Shown piece after piece: positions 37,404-47,284 of a stretch of DNA of 64,000 nucleotides (the first letter of the stretch is position 1; each line of letters begins with the position of its first letter). The DNA is taken from NCBI RefSeq assembly GCF_902498185.1, contig NZ_CABVIX010000009.1:1-64000 (forward strand), given 5' to 3'. The notes beneath the pieces are model-generated. The model was not told where the DNA came from. It did no database searches and saw only the letters and a program-made list of their open reading frames with translations. Position numbers and translations under genes: made by a program. The stretch is from Pseudomonas fluorescens. GTDB taxonomy: Bacteria; Pseudomonadota; Gammaproteobacteria; Pseudomonadales; Pseudomonadaceae.

Positions 37404-38516
37404 ATGACGACAACGATGTTCTTTTCCCTCGCCAAGCACCAAGGCCTCTATTTCAACCGGTTGCTTGACGAGACGGACCTGCGGGGCAAGGTCGTCACGC
37501 CACGGCAGATGCCCTGGCCAAGACTGTCGCAGGCTTCCAACGTGTTCTCGCGTATCGACTTGCAGAAGCTGATCGATGAAAAGTGCGAAGAGCGCCGAGT
37601 CAAGAACAAGAATCACGGGTCGTTGTATCGTCTGTTGCTACGCCTGCACCTCCAGTGGGTGGCGTTGCGTGCCCAGGCCCTGCTTGATCAGGAGCGCCCC
37701 GACGTCCTGGCGTTCTGGAATGGCGCCCATTGCTATTCGCGGTTGCTGGTGGCATTGGCCCCGCCGGAGTGCAAGACCTTCTTTTTCGAGAACGGGTTGC
37801 TGCCGGACACCACCACCGTGGATCCGCGCGGGGTGAACTACCTCAATTCTGTTCCTCGCGATCCCGGGTTCTACCTCGACTATCCCGCCGTGGCATGCGA
37901 AGAAGGGCCCAAGGCCAAGCTCATACCACGCCAGGCCCGCGCCGCGGGTCCTGCGCCGATCGATCTTCCGGCGCAGTATGTGTTCATCCCCTTCCAGGAC
38001 GATCGTGACACCCAGGTTCGGCTGTTCTCTCCCTGGGTCAGGAACATGCGCGACCTGTTCGACCTTGGCGAGCGCCTGGCGCAGGAAACCGGCCTGACCG
38101 TGGTGTTCAAGGAACACCCTTCCAGTCGCGAAACCTACCCTGACCTGCACGGCCGCACGCACGAGCGGCTGTTGTTCGCCAATGGCAACGCCACCCAGCA
38201 ATTGATCGAACACAGCCAGTTCGTCATCACGGTGAACTCGACGGTGGGCCTGGAAAGCCTGCTGCTGGGCAAGCCGGTGATGACGCTGGGCCAGGCCTTC
38301 TACAACATCGAAGGCCTGGTGATGCATGCCGACTCGGCGCGCGAGGTGGTCGATCTGGCGCGCGACGCTGCCCATTGGCCACTGGATGCCCGGCTCAGGC
38401 TCAACTTTTTCCACTACCTGACCGAGCACTACTGCATCAAAGGGGCTTGGAAGCACGCCGACAAGGCCCAGCTGCAACGGGTCGCCAACCGAATACTGGG
38501 TAAAGCCAATTGCTGA
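37404..38516 (+). CDS. KpsS-like capsule/polysaccharide biosynthesis protein
   Basis: A 370-aa protein whose C-terminal part has VVFKEHPSSRETYPD followed by FVITVNSTVGLESLLLGKPV. This pattern is typical of the Capsule_synth (KpsS/KpsC-like, GT-B) family, and the conserved NST-GLE loop is well formed. I chose the ATG at 37404 because the upstream open frame crosses the divergent promoter and antisense gene. It has no hydrophobic segment and is presumably cytoplasmic. It is followed at once by the O-antigen-ligase-like gene, so it probably modifies LPS core or a surface polysaccharide. Confidence 0.78.
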   Translation: MTTTMFFSLAKHQGLYFNRLLDETDLRGKVVTPRQMPWPRLSQASNVFSRIDLQKLIDEKCEERRVKNKNHGSLYRLLLRLHLQWVALRAQALLDQERPDVLAFWNGAHCYSRLLVALAPPECKTFFFENGLLPDTTTVDPRGVNYLNSVPRDPGFYLDYPAVACEEGPKAKLIPRQARAAGPAPIDLPAQYVFIPFQDDRDTQVRLFSPWVRNMRDLFDLGERLAQETGLTVVFKEHPSSRETYPDLHGRTHERLLFANGNATQQLIEHSQFVITVNSTVGLESLLLGKPVMTLGQAFYNIEGLVMHADSAREVVDLARDAAHWPLDARLRLNFFHYLTEHYCIKGAWKHADKAQLQRVANRILGKANC

Positions 38517-38521
38517 AGAAC

Positions 38522-39712
38522 ATGGACAGGTTTTTAGGAAAGGATGTCCTCGTTGCCTGGGCATCATTGGGGCTTGTGGTGCTGTTGTGCGCGCCCTGGC
38601 TCCTGCCAGGGAACAAGCTCTACCACCAGTTGCTGATCTTCCTGTTGTGGCTGCCGGCCTTGCTGGGCATGTTCCACCGGGATCTTCGCGTGATGCTCAA
38701 GCAGCCTGAATGTGTGCTGTTCGTCCTGTTCGCCATCTGGACCTTGCTGGTACTGGCGGTGGAGGGAGGCGATAACGTCGGTGGCAAGAGCAAGGTGCCG
38801 ATCTATGTGGCGCTTACGCTGGCGGGGGTGCTTGTGGCCGCCCAGAGCCGCAAGTGGACCCTCGAGTCACTGCTGCTGTACTCATCCATCGTGGGTGGGT
38901 TGTTCGCGATCGTCTCCTTGATTCTCTTCTATGTCATCGCTGAACAGCCCTCGGGCGGTCGATTGATTGCCGTTGGCTTGTGGGATACCGCCATAATGGC
39001 CGCGCATGCCGTCGGCGCCTTGGCGATCATGGGCGCATTCACCGTGCAGACCAAACGCTTCGCGCCATGGGCCAAGCTGCTGTTGGTCATTCCGGCCCTG
39101 GGCTACGCGATGTTTCTCGGTTTCAGCCAGACCCGGGGCGTATGGATCGCGCTGGCTGCCTGCCTGCTGGTGATGATCATGGCGCGGCCGTCGCGGATGG
39201 GCGTCGCGCTGGTTGTCCTGGCCTGCGTGGGTGTGGGAGCCGTTGCCCTGTATGACCCTCTGATCCTGCTGCAGCGTGGGGTGTCCTATCGCCCTGAACT
39301 ATGGCAGGGCGGCATGGACCTGATGCTTGAAAACTGGGGAATGGGGGTGGGTTTCCATACCTACGAGATCCAGATCCCGATTGGGGGCGCCCAAGCGGCC
39401 TTCAAGCACCCGCATAATCTGTTCCTGGATACCGGGGTGCGTGAAGGGCTGTTCGGGCTGCTGCTGTTCGCCTGCCTGTGGCTCGCGGTGGGATGGCGCG
39501 GCTGGGTCTCGCGGGAACAGCCCCTGGGGCAACTGGTATTGGCACTGTGGGTGTTTTCCGGCGTATCGCTGCTTACCGATGGCATCGGCCTCTGGCTCAA
39601 GCCTAACGCCGACTGGCTGATCACCTGGCTGCCGATCGCCTTGAGCATGGTATTGGCGCACCGCCAGCATCAGGCCCATGACGCCTTGCCTGGCGATCCG
39701 ACGCCTCAATAG
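38522..39712 (+). CDS. O-antigen ligase-like (WaaL/Wzy_C) membrane protein
   Basis: A 396-aa inner-membrane protein with about 10-12 hydrophobic helices. The Wzy_C-type segment is MFLGFSQTRGVWIALAAC, and a large periplasmic loop contains RPELWQGGMDLM, MGVGFHTYEIQ and FKHPHNLFLDT. The conserved His in FKHPHNLFL and the Arg in SQTRG fit O-antigen ligases. The ATG at 38522 is preferred; a TTG at 38510 overlapping the upstream stop is an alternative. Position next to msbA matches waaL of P. aeruginosa (PA4999), but ligase versus polymerase cannot be told from this alone. Confidence 0.82.
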   Translation: MDRFLGKDVLVAWASLGLVVLLCAPWLLPGNKLYHQLLIFLLWLPALLGMFHRDLRVMLKQPECVLFVLFAIWTLLVLAVEGGDNVGGKSKVPIYVALTLAGVLVAAQSRKWTLESLLLYSSIVGGLFAIVSLILFYVIAEQPSGGRLIAVGLWDTAIMAAHAVGALAIMGAFTVQTKRFAPWAKLLLVIPALGYAMFLGFSQTRGVWIALAACLLVMIMARPSRMGVALVVLACVGVGAVALYDPLILLQRGVSYRPELWQGGMDLMLENWGMGVGFHTYEIQIPIGGAQAAFKHPHNLFLDTGVREGLFGLLLFACLWLAVGWRGWVSREQPLGQLVLALWVFSGVSLLTDGIGLWLKPNADWLITWLPIALSMVLAHRQHQAHDALPGDPTPQ

Positions 39713-39839
39713 CTCCCGCGGGCAGAGCGCAAGCGTCTGCAGACCGGGTTTCGCGCCTCGGCCCTGTTGAGTCATCTTTACGGGTTCGCTGTTACAATGC
39801 GCAGCTTGTCTGTCTATTCAAACGTACGAGGCGCAGCAA

Positions 39840-41636
39840 ATGGCCAATCCCGACCAGCAGTCGAGCATGAAGATCTATCTGCGATTGCTGAAATATGTGC
39901 TCCCGTACTGGGGTGCTTTTGCTATCAGTGTAGTGGGGTTCGTGTTGTTTGCCTCCAGCCAACCGATGCTGGCGGACATGCTCAAACACTTTCTCGATGC
40001 CTTGCAAAAGCCCGATGACGCCAAATTCCTGGGCGTCTCGCTGGTGCTCGGCGTGCCGCTGTTGATTGTGCTGATCGCGATCTATCAGGGTATCGGCTCG
40101 TTCCTGGGCAACTACTACCTGGCCAAGGTTGCCCGGGGCGTGGTCCATGACCTGCGATGTGCATTGTTCGACAATCTGTTGACCTTGCCCAACCGTTATT
40201 TTGACGTCCACAACTCGGGCCATTTGATTTCGCGTATCACCTACAACGTGACCATGGTCACCGGCGCGGCCACGGACGCGATCAAGGTCGTCATCCGCGA
40301 AGGCCTCACCGTTGTCTTCCTGTTTGGCTATCTGTTGTACATGAACTGGAAGATGACGCTCGTGCTGTTGGCGATCCTGCCGGTCATCGCCGTGCTCGTC
40401 AGCAGTGCCAGCAAGAAATTCCGCAAGCAGAGCAAGAAGATCCAGGTGGCGATGGGCGATGTGACCCACGTTGCTTCGGAGACTATCCAGGGCTATCGCG
40501 TGGTGCGCAGCTTCGGTGGCGAGTCCTATGAAACCGAGCGTTTCCACAAGGCCAGCGCCGACAACATGAACCGCAGCCTTGGGATGACCCGCACCCAGTC
40601 GATCTACACGCCTGTGCTGCAGCTGGTGATCTACGTCGGCATGGCCGTGTTGATGTATCTGGTGCTGTACATGCGTGGCGATGCGTCCGCAGGTGAACTG
40701 ATCGCGTACATCACCGCCGCCGGCCTGCTGCCCAAGCCGATCCGTCAGTTGTCGGAAGTCAGCGCCACCATCCAGAAGGGCCTGGCAGGCGCCGAAAGCA
40801 TCTTCGAGCAGCTCGATGAAGTGCCGGAAGTCGATACCGGTACCCAGGAAGTACAGCGCGTGAGCGGACGCCTGGAAGTGCGCAATCTCAGCTTCCAGTA
40901 CCCCGGCACCGAGAAGGTCGTGCTCGACGACATCACCTTCACGGCCGAAGACGGCCAGATGGTAGCGCTGGTGGGTCGTTCCGGCAGCGGCAAATCGACC
41001 CTGGCCAGCCTGATTCCGCGGTTCTATCACCACGACAAAGGCCAGATTCTGCTCGATGGCGTGGACGTCGAAGATTACAAGCTGACCAACCTGCGCCGTC
41101 ATATCGCGCTAGTCACCCAGCAGGTCACCCTGTTCAATGACACCGTGACCAACAACATCGCCTATGGCGACCTGGCCGGGGCACCGATCGAGGATGTCCA
41201 GAAGGCTGCATCGCAGGCCTATGCCAGCGAGTTCATCAGCAAGATGCCGCAGGGCTTCGACACGCTGGTGGGCGAGAACGGCGTGCTGCTTTCCGGTGGC
41301 CAGCGCCAGCGTCTGGCAATTGCCCGGGCGTTGCTCAAGGATGCACCGCTGCTGATTCTGGACGAGGCGACTTCGGCGCTGGACACTGAATCGGAGCGGC
41401 ATATCCAGGCAGCCCTCGATCATGTCGTGCGCAACCGGACAACGCTGGTCATCGCCCATCGCTTGTCGACCATCGAAAAGGCCGACCTGATTCTGGTGAT
41501 GGAAGAAGGCCGTATCGTCGAGCGCGGCACGCATCAGGAACTGCTGCAGCGCAACGGCTACTACTCGCGGCTGCACGCCCATGATTTCGAGAGTGGCGAC
41601 AAGGACAAACCGGCAGAAGCGGTCGACATATGCTGA
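39840..41636 (+). CDS. msbA: Lipid A core flippase
   Basis: MsbA (598 aa) is a homodimeric ABC half-transporter that flips lipid A-core across the inner membrane. The N-terminal domain (residues about 20-320) has six helices. The nucleotide-binding domain has Walker A VGRSGSGKSTL, Q-loop VTQQVTLF, signature LSGGQRQRLA and Walker B LLILDEATSALD. A TACAAT (39793-39798) upstream may be a -10 element. Its end overlaps the start of the mig-14-like gene by 7 bases. Confidence 0.96.
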   Translation: MANPDQQSSMKIYLRLLKYVLPYWGAFAISVVGFVLFASSQPMLADMLKHFLDALQKPDDAKFLGVSLVLGVPLLIVLIAIYQGIGSFLGNYYLAKVARGVVHDLRCALFDNLLTLPNRYFDVHNSGHLISRITYNVTMVTGAATDAIKVVIREGLTVVFLFGYLLYMNWKMTLVLLAILPVIAVLVSSASKKFRKQSKKIQVAMGDVTHVASETIQGYRVVRSFGGESYETERFHKASADNMNRSLGMTRTQSIYTPVLQLVIYVGMAVLMYLVLYMRGDASAGELIAYITAAGLLPKPIRQLSEVSATIQKGLAGAESIFEQLDEVPEVDTGTQEVQRVSGRLEVRNLSFQYPGTEKVVLDDITFTAEDGQMVALVGRSGSGKSTLASLIPRFYHHDKGQILLDGVDVEDYKLTNLRRHIALVTQQVTLFNDTVTNNIAYGDLAGAPIEDVQKAASQAYASEFISKMPQGFDTLVGENGVLLSGGQRQRLAIARALLKDAPLLILDEATSALDTESERHIQAALDHVVRNRTTLVIAHRLSTIEKADLILVMEEGRIVERGTHQELLQRNGYYSRLHAHDFESGDKDKPAEAVDIC

Positions 41637-42526
41637 ACCTGCTACGTCTGTGGCGCGAACGTGGGTGGCAAGAGATCGATCAGGCGGAATATGCGCAGAC
41701 CTGGTTCCAGCATGGCGGCAGTGTTGCCACGCATCCCGAAATCGTCGCACGCCTGTCGGCCTTTCTCGAGCTGCCGACGCGCTACCTGGGCTACCTGGTC
41801 GAGGGCAAGGTGCAAGCCGCGGTGCCTTGCTGGGGCCGCCATGTAGCGCTGTCCAAGGATGTACTCAAGCGCGAGGGCAAGCGCGGCCTGCTGGACATGG
41901 GCAACGCCGAGATCATCCTGCCGGTGGCGCATGGGGTGCAAGTCCCTGTTCGACAACGCATGCGCTACGTCTCTGAACTCAATGCCGATCGCGTCAGTAC
42001 CTTGCGTAGCCAGTCCGAAGGCCTGGCACTTGCCCGGGAGCCAGAGGACTACTCGAAGAAGTTCCGCTATAACCAGAGACGCGAACTGCGATTGCTCGAA
42101 GAGGCTGGCGGTACCTTTCGTCCCATGAGCGCTTTCACCGCTGCCGAACAGGCTGCCATGTACACCGAGCTGTTCGAGCGCCGTTGGGGCTTCGAAGTGC
42201 CCGGGAAGCAGGGGCTGGTGGAGGTGTTTACGCTGCTGCGCGAGTACATGAGCGGCTCGATCGCCCTGCTTGAGGGCGCGCCAGTGGCGATCCAGCTACT
42301 GTACAAGGTCGAGGCCCCGCAGTGGGTGTCGCTGGAATACATCAACGGGGGCGTTGATCCGCAAAGCCGCGAGTTCAGCCCGGGCAGCGTGCTCAGCTAC
42401 GTCAACACCCAGCAGGCCTGGGAAGACGCCAGAGCCCTGGGCAAGCCGCTGCGTTACTCGTTCGGACGCGCCGATCGCGAATACAAAGACCGCTGGTGCC
42501 GCACCGTACCGGTCTATCAGGTTTGA
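41630..42526 (+). CDS. Mig-14 family protein
   Basis: A 298-aa protein of the Mig-14 family, GNAT-like fold. Segments typical of the group are FRYNQRRELRLLEEAGGTF, LFERRWGFEVPGK and SLEYINGGVDP. In Salmonella, Mig-14 promotes resistance to antimicrobial peptides; the biochemical activity is uncertain. P. aeruginosa has the homologue (PA5003) in the same place between msbA and dnpA relatives. It overlaps msbA and is followed by dnpA after 4 bases. Confidence 0.88.
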   Translation: MLNLLRLWRERGWQEIDQAEYAQTWFQHGGSVATHPEIVARLSAFLELPTRYLGYLVEGKVQAAVPCWGRHVALSKDVLKREGKRGLLDMGNAEIILPVAHGVQVPVRQRMRYVSELNADRVSTLRSQSEGLALAREPEDYSKKFRYNQRRELRLLEEAGGTFRPMSAFTAAEQAAMYTELFERRWGFEVPGKQGLVEVFTLLREYMSGSIALLEGAPVAIQLLYKVEAPQWVSLEYINGGVDPQSREFSPGSVLSYVNTQQAWEDARALGKPLRYSFGRADREYKDRWCRTVPVYQV

Positions 42527-42530
42527 CACC

Positions 42531-43940
42531 ATGACCGCACGCAAGCAACGACTGTTGAAGGCTCATCGGCGTAACAAGCGCATTACGCTTCTCGTGGCGC
42601 TGATCGCGCTGCTGGCGCTCGGGGTGGCCGTGGCGTGGTGGCTGGTGCCCGTGCTGATGGTGCTCGGCTGGATCGTCCATGAAGCCTGGTTCGCTGACCA
42701 CCTGTTCTACCGTGGCAGCGACGATTACCAGTACTCTTTCCCGGAAGGTACGGCGTCGCAGCCAGTGTCGATCGAGAGCGACCATGTGCGCCTTTCCTGC
42801 AGCCTGGCCGAGGGCGAGACGCTGGTGCTGGCCGTGCAGGTACGCCACCGCTGGATCGGCCGTTGGCTCGATCCCTTCATCGAGGCAGGCGACGATCGCC
42901 AGGATTTCGAGCGTGGTGTCGCAGGCGTGCGATACGTGAATCTCTCTGGCCAGCGCGAGCGGCTGGCACGCGGTGAGCTGAAGCTGCGCGGCCATCGCTG
43001 CCGGGTGGCCGCTCAGGCCACTCTGCATGTCATGTCCAACCCGGACTATGCCGGCAAGCGCACCCTGATCCTCGCGCCGCATGCCGACGATGCCGAACTG
43101 GCCGCGTTCGGTTACTACAGCCGCTGTACCGATGTCAGCATCGTCACCCTGACCCAGGGCGAGATCGAGGCGGACGCCTTCCGCCGCCTGGGCCTCGGGC
43201 AGGCCGAGGCCGCTCGCCTCAAGGGGCGTCTGCGCGCGTGGGACAGCCTTGCCGTACCCCTTTGGGGTGGTGTCAAGGCTGGCCAGTGCGTACAGCTGGG
43301 CTATTACTGCCTGCAAATGACGGCGATGGCCGCGCAGCCTGCAACGGCATTCGGCTCGCGTGAGTCGGGCGAGTCCGATATCCGCAGCGTGCGGGGACAG
43401 AATCCCCTGTCGCTTCCTGGCGACCGGGATGGCGCGCCAAGCTGGAACAACCTGGTCGCGGACCTGGTTGCTCTGCTTGAGCATTTCCAGCCCGAAGTGA
43501 TCATCACGCCGCATCCGGAACTCGATCCGCATGCTGATCACGTCGCGACGACCCAGGCGATATTTCAGGCTGTCGCCCTGAGTCGCAGCAAGCCGCGGAC
43601 CGCGCTGTTCTACGCGAACCATCTACACGACAACGACCGTTGGCCCATGGGTCCGGCGGGGATGGGGATCGCCTTGCCTCCGGCAATCGAGGCATTGCCT
43701 GCCGATCGGCTGTGGAGTCCCCTGTTGGACAAGGCCGTGCAACTGGACAAGGCCATGGCCCTGAACATGCAGCACGACCTGCAGGGCCCATTGGCGCTCA
43801 AGCGTCGCGTGCGCAGGCTCATCCAGCGCCTGTTGAGCGGGCGACGCTGGCCTGCCACCGGTGAGGACGAGTTCCACCGCAAGGCGGTCAGGCGTCACGA
43901 ATTGTTCTGGGTGCGCCCGATTACCAGTGAAGTTGTGTAA
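42531..43940 (+). CDS. dnpA: DnpA-type PIG-L de-N-acetylase
   Basis: A 469-aa membrane-anchored protein. A hydrophobic N-terminal segment (about residues 20-45, [20 protein letters not shown]) precedes a PIG-L deacetylase domain. The metal-binding motifs are [14 protein letters not shown], a variant of the family PHPDDE with Ala for Pro and for the final Glu position, and [11 protein letters not shown]. In P. aeruginosa DnpA (PA5002) lies in the LPS core cluster and affects antibiotic persistence. The ATG at 42531 starts 4 bases after mig-14. Confidence 0.88.
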   Translation: MTARKQRLLKAHRRNKRITLLVALIALLALGVAVAWWLVPVLMVLGWIVHEAWFADHLFYRGSDDYQYSFPEGTASQPVSIESDHVRLSCSLAEGETLVLAVQVRHRWIGRWLDPFIEAGDDRQDFERGVAGVRYVNLSGQRERLARGELKLRGHRCRVAAQATLHVMSNPDYAGKRTLILAPHADDAELAAFGYYSRCTDVSIVTLTQGEIEADAFRRLGLGQAEAARLKGRLRAWDSLAVPLWGGVKAGQCVQLGYYCLQMTAMAAQPATAFGSRESGESDIRSVRGQNPLSLPGDRDGAPSWNNLVADLVALLEHFQPEVIITPHPELDPHADHVATTQAIFQAVALSRSKPRTALFYANHLHDNDRWPMGPAGMGIALPPAIEALPADRLWSPLLDKAVQLDKAMALNMQHDLQGPLALKRRVRRLIQRLLSGRRWPATGEDEFHRKAVRRHELFWVRPITSEVV

Positions 43941-43992
43941 TTGGCCCTGTGCTAATATCCCGCCCTTGTTAATTTTTTCATATGGGTTGCCC

Positions 43993-45414
43993 ATGAAGTT
44001 ATCCATGCCGCTTTTCAATCAAGCCCCGGTTCTGGTGGTCGGCGATGTCATGCTCGACCGCTACTGGCATGGTGGTACCTCGCGGATTTCACCCGAGGCG
44101 CCTGTGCCGGTGGTCAGGGTCGAGCAGATCGAAGACCGTCCGGGCGGCGCCGCCAACGTTGCGCTCAACATTGCAGCACTGGGCGCGCCCGCTTCACTGG
44201 TTGGCGTCACCGGCCAGGACGAAGCGGCCGAAAGCCTGGCCAACAGCCTGCAGGCTGCTGGCGTGCGTTCGATCTTCCAGCGTATCGCGCACCAGCCGAC
44301 CATCGTCAAGCTGCGGGTCATGAGCCGTCACCAGCAGTTGCTGCGCATCGACTTCGAAGAACCCTTCGCCACCGATGCGTTGTCGCTGGGTGCCGAAGTG
44401 GATGCCTTGCTCGACGGCGTCAAGGTGCTGGTCCTGTCGGACTACGGCAAGGGCGCGCTGCGTAATCACCAGGATCTGATCCAGGCCGCCAGAGCCAAGG
44501 GTATCCCGGTGCTGGCCGATCCCAAGGGCAAGGATTTCTCGGTCTATCGTGGTGCCAGCCTGATCACCCCTAACCTCAGCGAATTCGAGGCCATTGTCGG
44601 CCGCTGCGCCGATGAATCGGAGCTCGTTGCCAAGGGCCTGCAGCTGATGCTGGATCTCGACCTGGGCGCCTTGCTGGTGACCCGTGGCGAGCACGGCATG
44701 ACGTTGCTGCGTGCCGACCACCCGGCGATGCACCTGCCAGCACGTGCCCGCGAGGTGTTCGATGTCACCGGTGCGGGCGATACGGTGATTTCCACCCTGG
44801 CTGCGGCGATTGCCGCGGGTGAAGACCTGCCACAGGCCGTGGGCCTTGCGAATCTCGCGGCGGGCATCGTGGTCGGCAAACTGGGTACGGCCGCGATCAG
44901 CGCGCCGGAGCTACGCCGGGCTATCCAGCGCGAAGAAGGATCCGAGCGCGGCGTGCTGAGTCTCGACCAGCTGCTGCTGGCTATCGACGATGCCCGTGCG
45001 CACAAGGAAAAGATCGTCTTCACCAATGGCTGCTTCGACATCCTTCACGCAGGTCACGTGACCTACCTGGAGCAGGCGCGTGCCCAGGGCGATCGCCTGA
45101 TCGTCGCGGTGAACGACGATGCGTCGGTCAGTCGCCTGAAAGGGCCGGGCCGGCCGATCAACAGCGTCGACCGGCGGATGGCGGTGCTGGCTGGGCTCGG
45201 CGCGGTGGACTGGGTCATCAGCTTCCCCGAAGGCACTCCTGAAAACCTGCTGAGCCAGGTCAAGCCTGACGTACTGGTCAAGGGGGGCGATTACGGGATC
45301 GATCAGGTGGTCGGCGCCGACATTGTCACCGGCTACGGCGGTACCGTGAAGGTGCTGGGGCTGGTCGAGAACAGCTCGACCACGGCCATTGTCGAGAAGA
45401 TTCGCAAGAATTGA
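43993..45414 (+). CDS. hldE: Bifunctional heptose 7-phosphate kinase / heptose 1-phosphate adenylyltransferase
   Basis: HldE (473 aa) makes ADP-glycero-manno-heptose precursor for the LPS inner core. The N-terminal ribokinase-type kinase (about 1-320) has [22 protein letters not shown] and the anion hole [12 protein letters not shown]. The C-terminal nucleotidyltransferase (about 340-473) has [20 protein letters not shown] and VKGGDYG. The chosen ATG at 43993 yields [20 protein letters not shown], the normal start; the frame is open further into dnpA. Confidence 0.97.
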   Translation: MKLSMPLFNQAPVLVVGDVMLDRYWHGGTSRISPEAPVPVVRVEQIEDRPGGAANVALNIAALGAPASLVGVTGQDEAAESLANSLQAAGVRSIFQRIAHQPTIVKLRVMSRHQQLLRIDFEEPFATDALSLGAEVDALLDGVKVLVLSDYGKGALRNHQDLIQAARAKGIPVLADPKGKDFSVYRGASLITPNLSEFEAIVGRCADESELVAKGLQLMLDLDLGALLVTRGEHGMTLLRADHPAMHLPARAREVFDVTGAGDTVISTLAAAIAAGEDLPQAVGLANLAAGIVVGKLGTAAISAPELRRAIQREEGSERGVLSLDQLLLAIDDARAHKEKIVFTNGCFDILHAGHVTYLEQARAQGDRLIVAVNDDASVSRLKGPGRPINSVDRRMAVLAGLGAVDWVISFPEGTPENLLSQVKPDVLVKGGDYGIDQVVGADIVTGYGGTVKVLGLVENSSTTAIVEKIRKN

Positions 45415-45478
45415 GGGGGCTGTTCAGCCTAAGGTTGTCTGTGAGGGCCTCTTCGCTGCGGTTCGGCGCTCACAGGCA

Positions 45479-46432
45479 CTACTTGTTCAGCGCCATCCGC
45501 AACAGATCCCGCGCCTTGCCCTTCAACCGCTGCAGCCCCGATGCCCGTTTCGGCGCTACCAGCCCTTGCTGCCGCAGCCAGTCTTTCCAGCGTATCCGCT
45601 CTTCCCTGACTACCCACCCGTCCTGCGCCGCAAAGCTTTCGGCCAGGTACAGTCCGCGCGTGCCGGCAGCCTGCAACTGACCTTTCTTCAAGGTATACAG
45701 CTCCGCCGTCGGCTCGCCATCGTTCAACGGCATCAGGTACAGGTCCGGACGCTTGCGGTCAAGCCTCGTCACCAGCTGATCGCCTTCCAGCCGCTCGTCC
45801 ACATGAAACAGGCTCAGCGACTTCGCCTCTCTCGGCACCTGTAGCCGCAGGTCATAGATCAGCTGCAACGATGCCGTGGGCAGATGCACATAGGCCCGTG
45901 GACGCTCCAGCAGGGTAAGCGTGCCGCAGTGCACCGGCCGCGCGGCGCCCGACTGCGGGGTCAGCACAAACGGCAAGGCTTCGCGGTAATGCAGCGCGGC
46001 CGAGTAGGGCGCTGGCAGCCAGGTATCGTTGAAGCGCCCGCCAAGCCAGCCCTCCGGCGTTTCCAGCAGGCACTCCTCGGCCACTTCCTGGATGGCGGTG
46101 TGCAGGGGCAGGTTCAGCTCGCGCGCAGGCACATAGCCGGATATCAGCTTGAGCACCACGTCGCCACGGTCCTGTCGGCGCTGGCGCACCAGCACCCAAT
46201 AGTCACGATTCTGCCAGGTCAGGGTGAGGCGTACCGACACGCCGAGGTTGGCCAGTTCGGCAACGAAGCGCTGGGTGTCGGCCACCTGAATCGGCTTGCG
46301 CCGCTGCAGGGTCTGGGCAAAGTTCAGGGGCATGCCTACCCCCTGGTAGTGCAAGGCATCGGGGGTGGCTTCGACGTGCAGCGGCAGAGTCTTGAAGTTG
46401 CTGGGGTTCTTGCGGATCAGCGTTCGCGCCAC
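45479..46432 (-). CDS. Conserved protein of unknown function, weakly Nudix-like
   Basis: A 317-aa predicted cytoplasmic protein, convergent with hldE. Around residues 97-120 the sequence GYVPARELNLPLHTAIQEVAEE resembles a Nudix box (Gx5E then xEVxEE), but the spacing is two residues too long and the Arg is Gln, so hydrolase activity is doubtful. No signal peptide or membrane segment is seen. It lies 39 bases downstream of the aldo/keto reductase gene on the same strand and may be co-transcribed. I do not assign a function. Confidence 0.65.
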   Translation of the reverse strand: MARTLIRKNPSNFKTLPLHVEATPDALHYQGVGMPLNFAQTLQRRKPIQVADTQRFVAELANLGVSVRLTLTWQNRDYWVLVRQRRQDRGDVVLKLISGYVPARELNLPLHTAIQEVAEECLLETPEGWLGGRFNDTWLPAPYSAALHYREALPFVLTPQSGAARPVHCGTLTLLERPRAYVHLPTASLQLIYDLRLQVPREAKSLSLFHVDERLEGDQLVTRLDRKRPDLYLMPLNDGEPTAELYTLKKGQLQAAGTRGLYLAESFAAQDGWVVREERIRWKDWLRQQGLVAPKRASGLQRLKGKARDLLRMALNK

Positions 46433-46471
46433 GAGGCTCCTCCTTGCGTTGGGGGCGGCCGCGCGGGCGGC

Positions 46472-47284
46472 TTAGTGCTGGCTGAGGATGCGGGCGACTG
46501 TCGCGACGTTGTGCGCCAGGTGCAACGGATTGATGGTGCCGACAATAGCACTGCACACCCCAGGGTGAGCAAACAGCAATTCGAAGCTGGCGCGCACCGG
46601 ATCGGTGCCCGGCGCGAGACATACATGGCCGCTGGCGAGCGCCTTTTTCACCAGGATTGCCTTGCCATGTTCGGCAGCGTAGTCCAGCACAGGACGCTCC
46701 GCCTGCTCTGTCAGATTGTAGGTGACCATGGCGCAGTCCCCGCGCTCCAAGGCCTTCAGTCCGCCGGCCGCCGTCTTGCCAGAAAACCCGTAGCCCCTGA
46801 TCTTGCCTTCCTGCTTGAGGGCGGCGAGGGTCTGGTAGACATCCTGCTCTTCAAGAATCGCCAGATCGTTGCCGTCCGAATGCACCAGAACAAGATCGAT
46901 ACAATCTGTTTCAAGACGCTTGAGGCTGCGTTCCACGGACAGACGCGTGTGGGCGGCGCTGAAGTCGTGATGGGACTGGCCGTCTTCGAACTCTTCGCCG
47001 ACCTTGCTGACGATCACCCAGTCATGGCGCTGGCCGCGCAACAGCGGGCCGAGGCGCTCTTCGCTGTTGCCGTAGGCCGGTGCGGTATCGATCAGGTTGA
47101 TGCCCAGCTCGCGCGCCTGGGCCAGCAGCATGCGGGCCTGGTCGTCATTGGGGATGGCGAACCCGGAGGGGTACTTCACCCCTTGGTCGCGGCCGAGCTT
47201 GACGGTGCCCAGGCCCAGCGGAGAAACCCTGAGGCCAGTGCTGCCCAGAGGCCGGTGAAAGTCGCGCAGGGTCGGAAGGCTCAT
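46472..47284 (-). CDS. Aldo/keto reductase
   Basis: A 270-aa TIM-barrel NADPH-dependent reductase. The start GLRVSPLGLGTVKLGR is typical, followed by INLIDTAPAYGNSEERLGPLL with the catalytic Asp and Tyr (DTAPAY). The family Lys lies in WVIVSKVG and the catalytic His in LVLVHSDG. Its ATG overlaps the 3' end of the FAD oxidoreductase gene by 4 bases. The same pair occurs in P. aeruginosa (PA4992-PA4991). The substrate is unknown. Confidence 0.88.
   Translation of the reverse strand: MSLPTLRDFHRPLGSTGLRVSPLGLGTVKLGRDQGVKYPSGFAIPNDDQARMLLAQARELGINLIDTAPAYGNSEERLGPLLRGQRHDWVIVSKVGEEFEDGQSHHDFSAAHTRLSVERSLKRLETDCIDLVLVHSDGNDLAILEEQDVYQTLAALKQEGKIRGYGFSGKTAAGGLKALERGDCAMVTYNLTEQAERPVLDYAAEHGKAILVKKALASGHVCLAPGTDPVRASFELLFAHPGVCSAIVGTINPLHLAHNVATVARILSQH

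Noticed and set aside
45479..46432. Nudix hydrolase call
   Set aside because: The Nudix-like box has two extra residues and lacks the Arg, so I left the gene as unknown.
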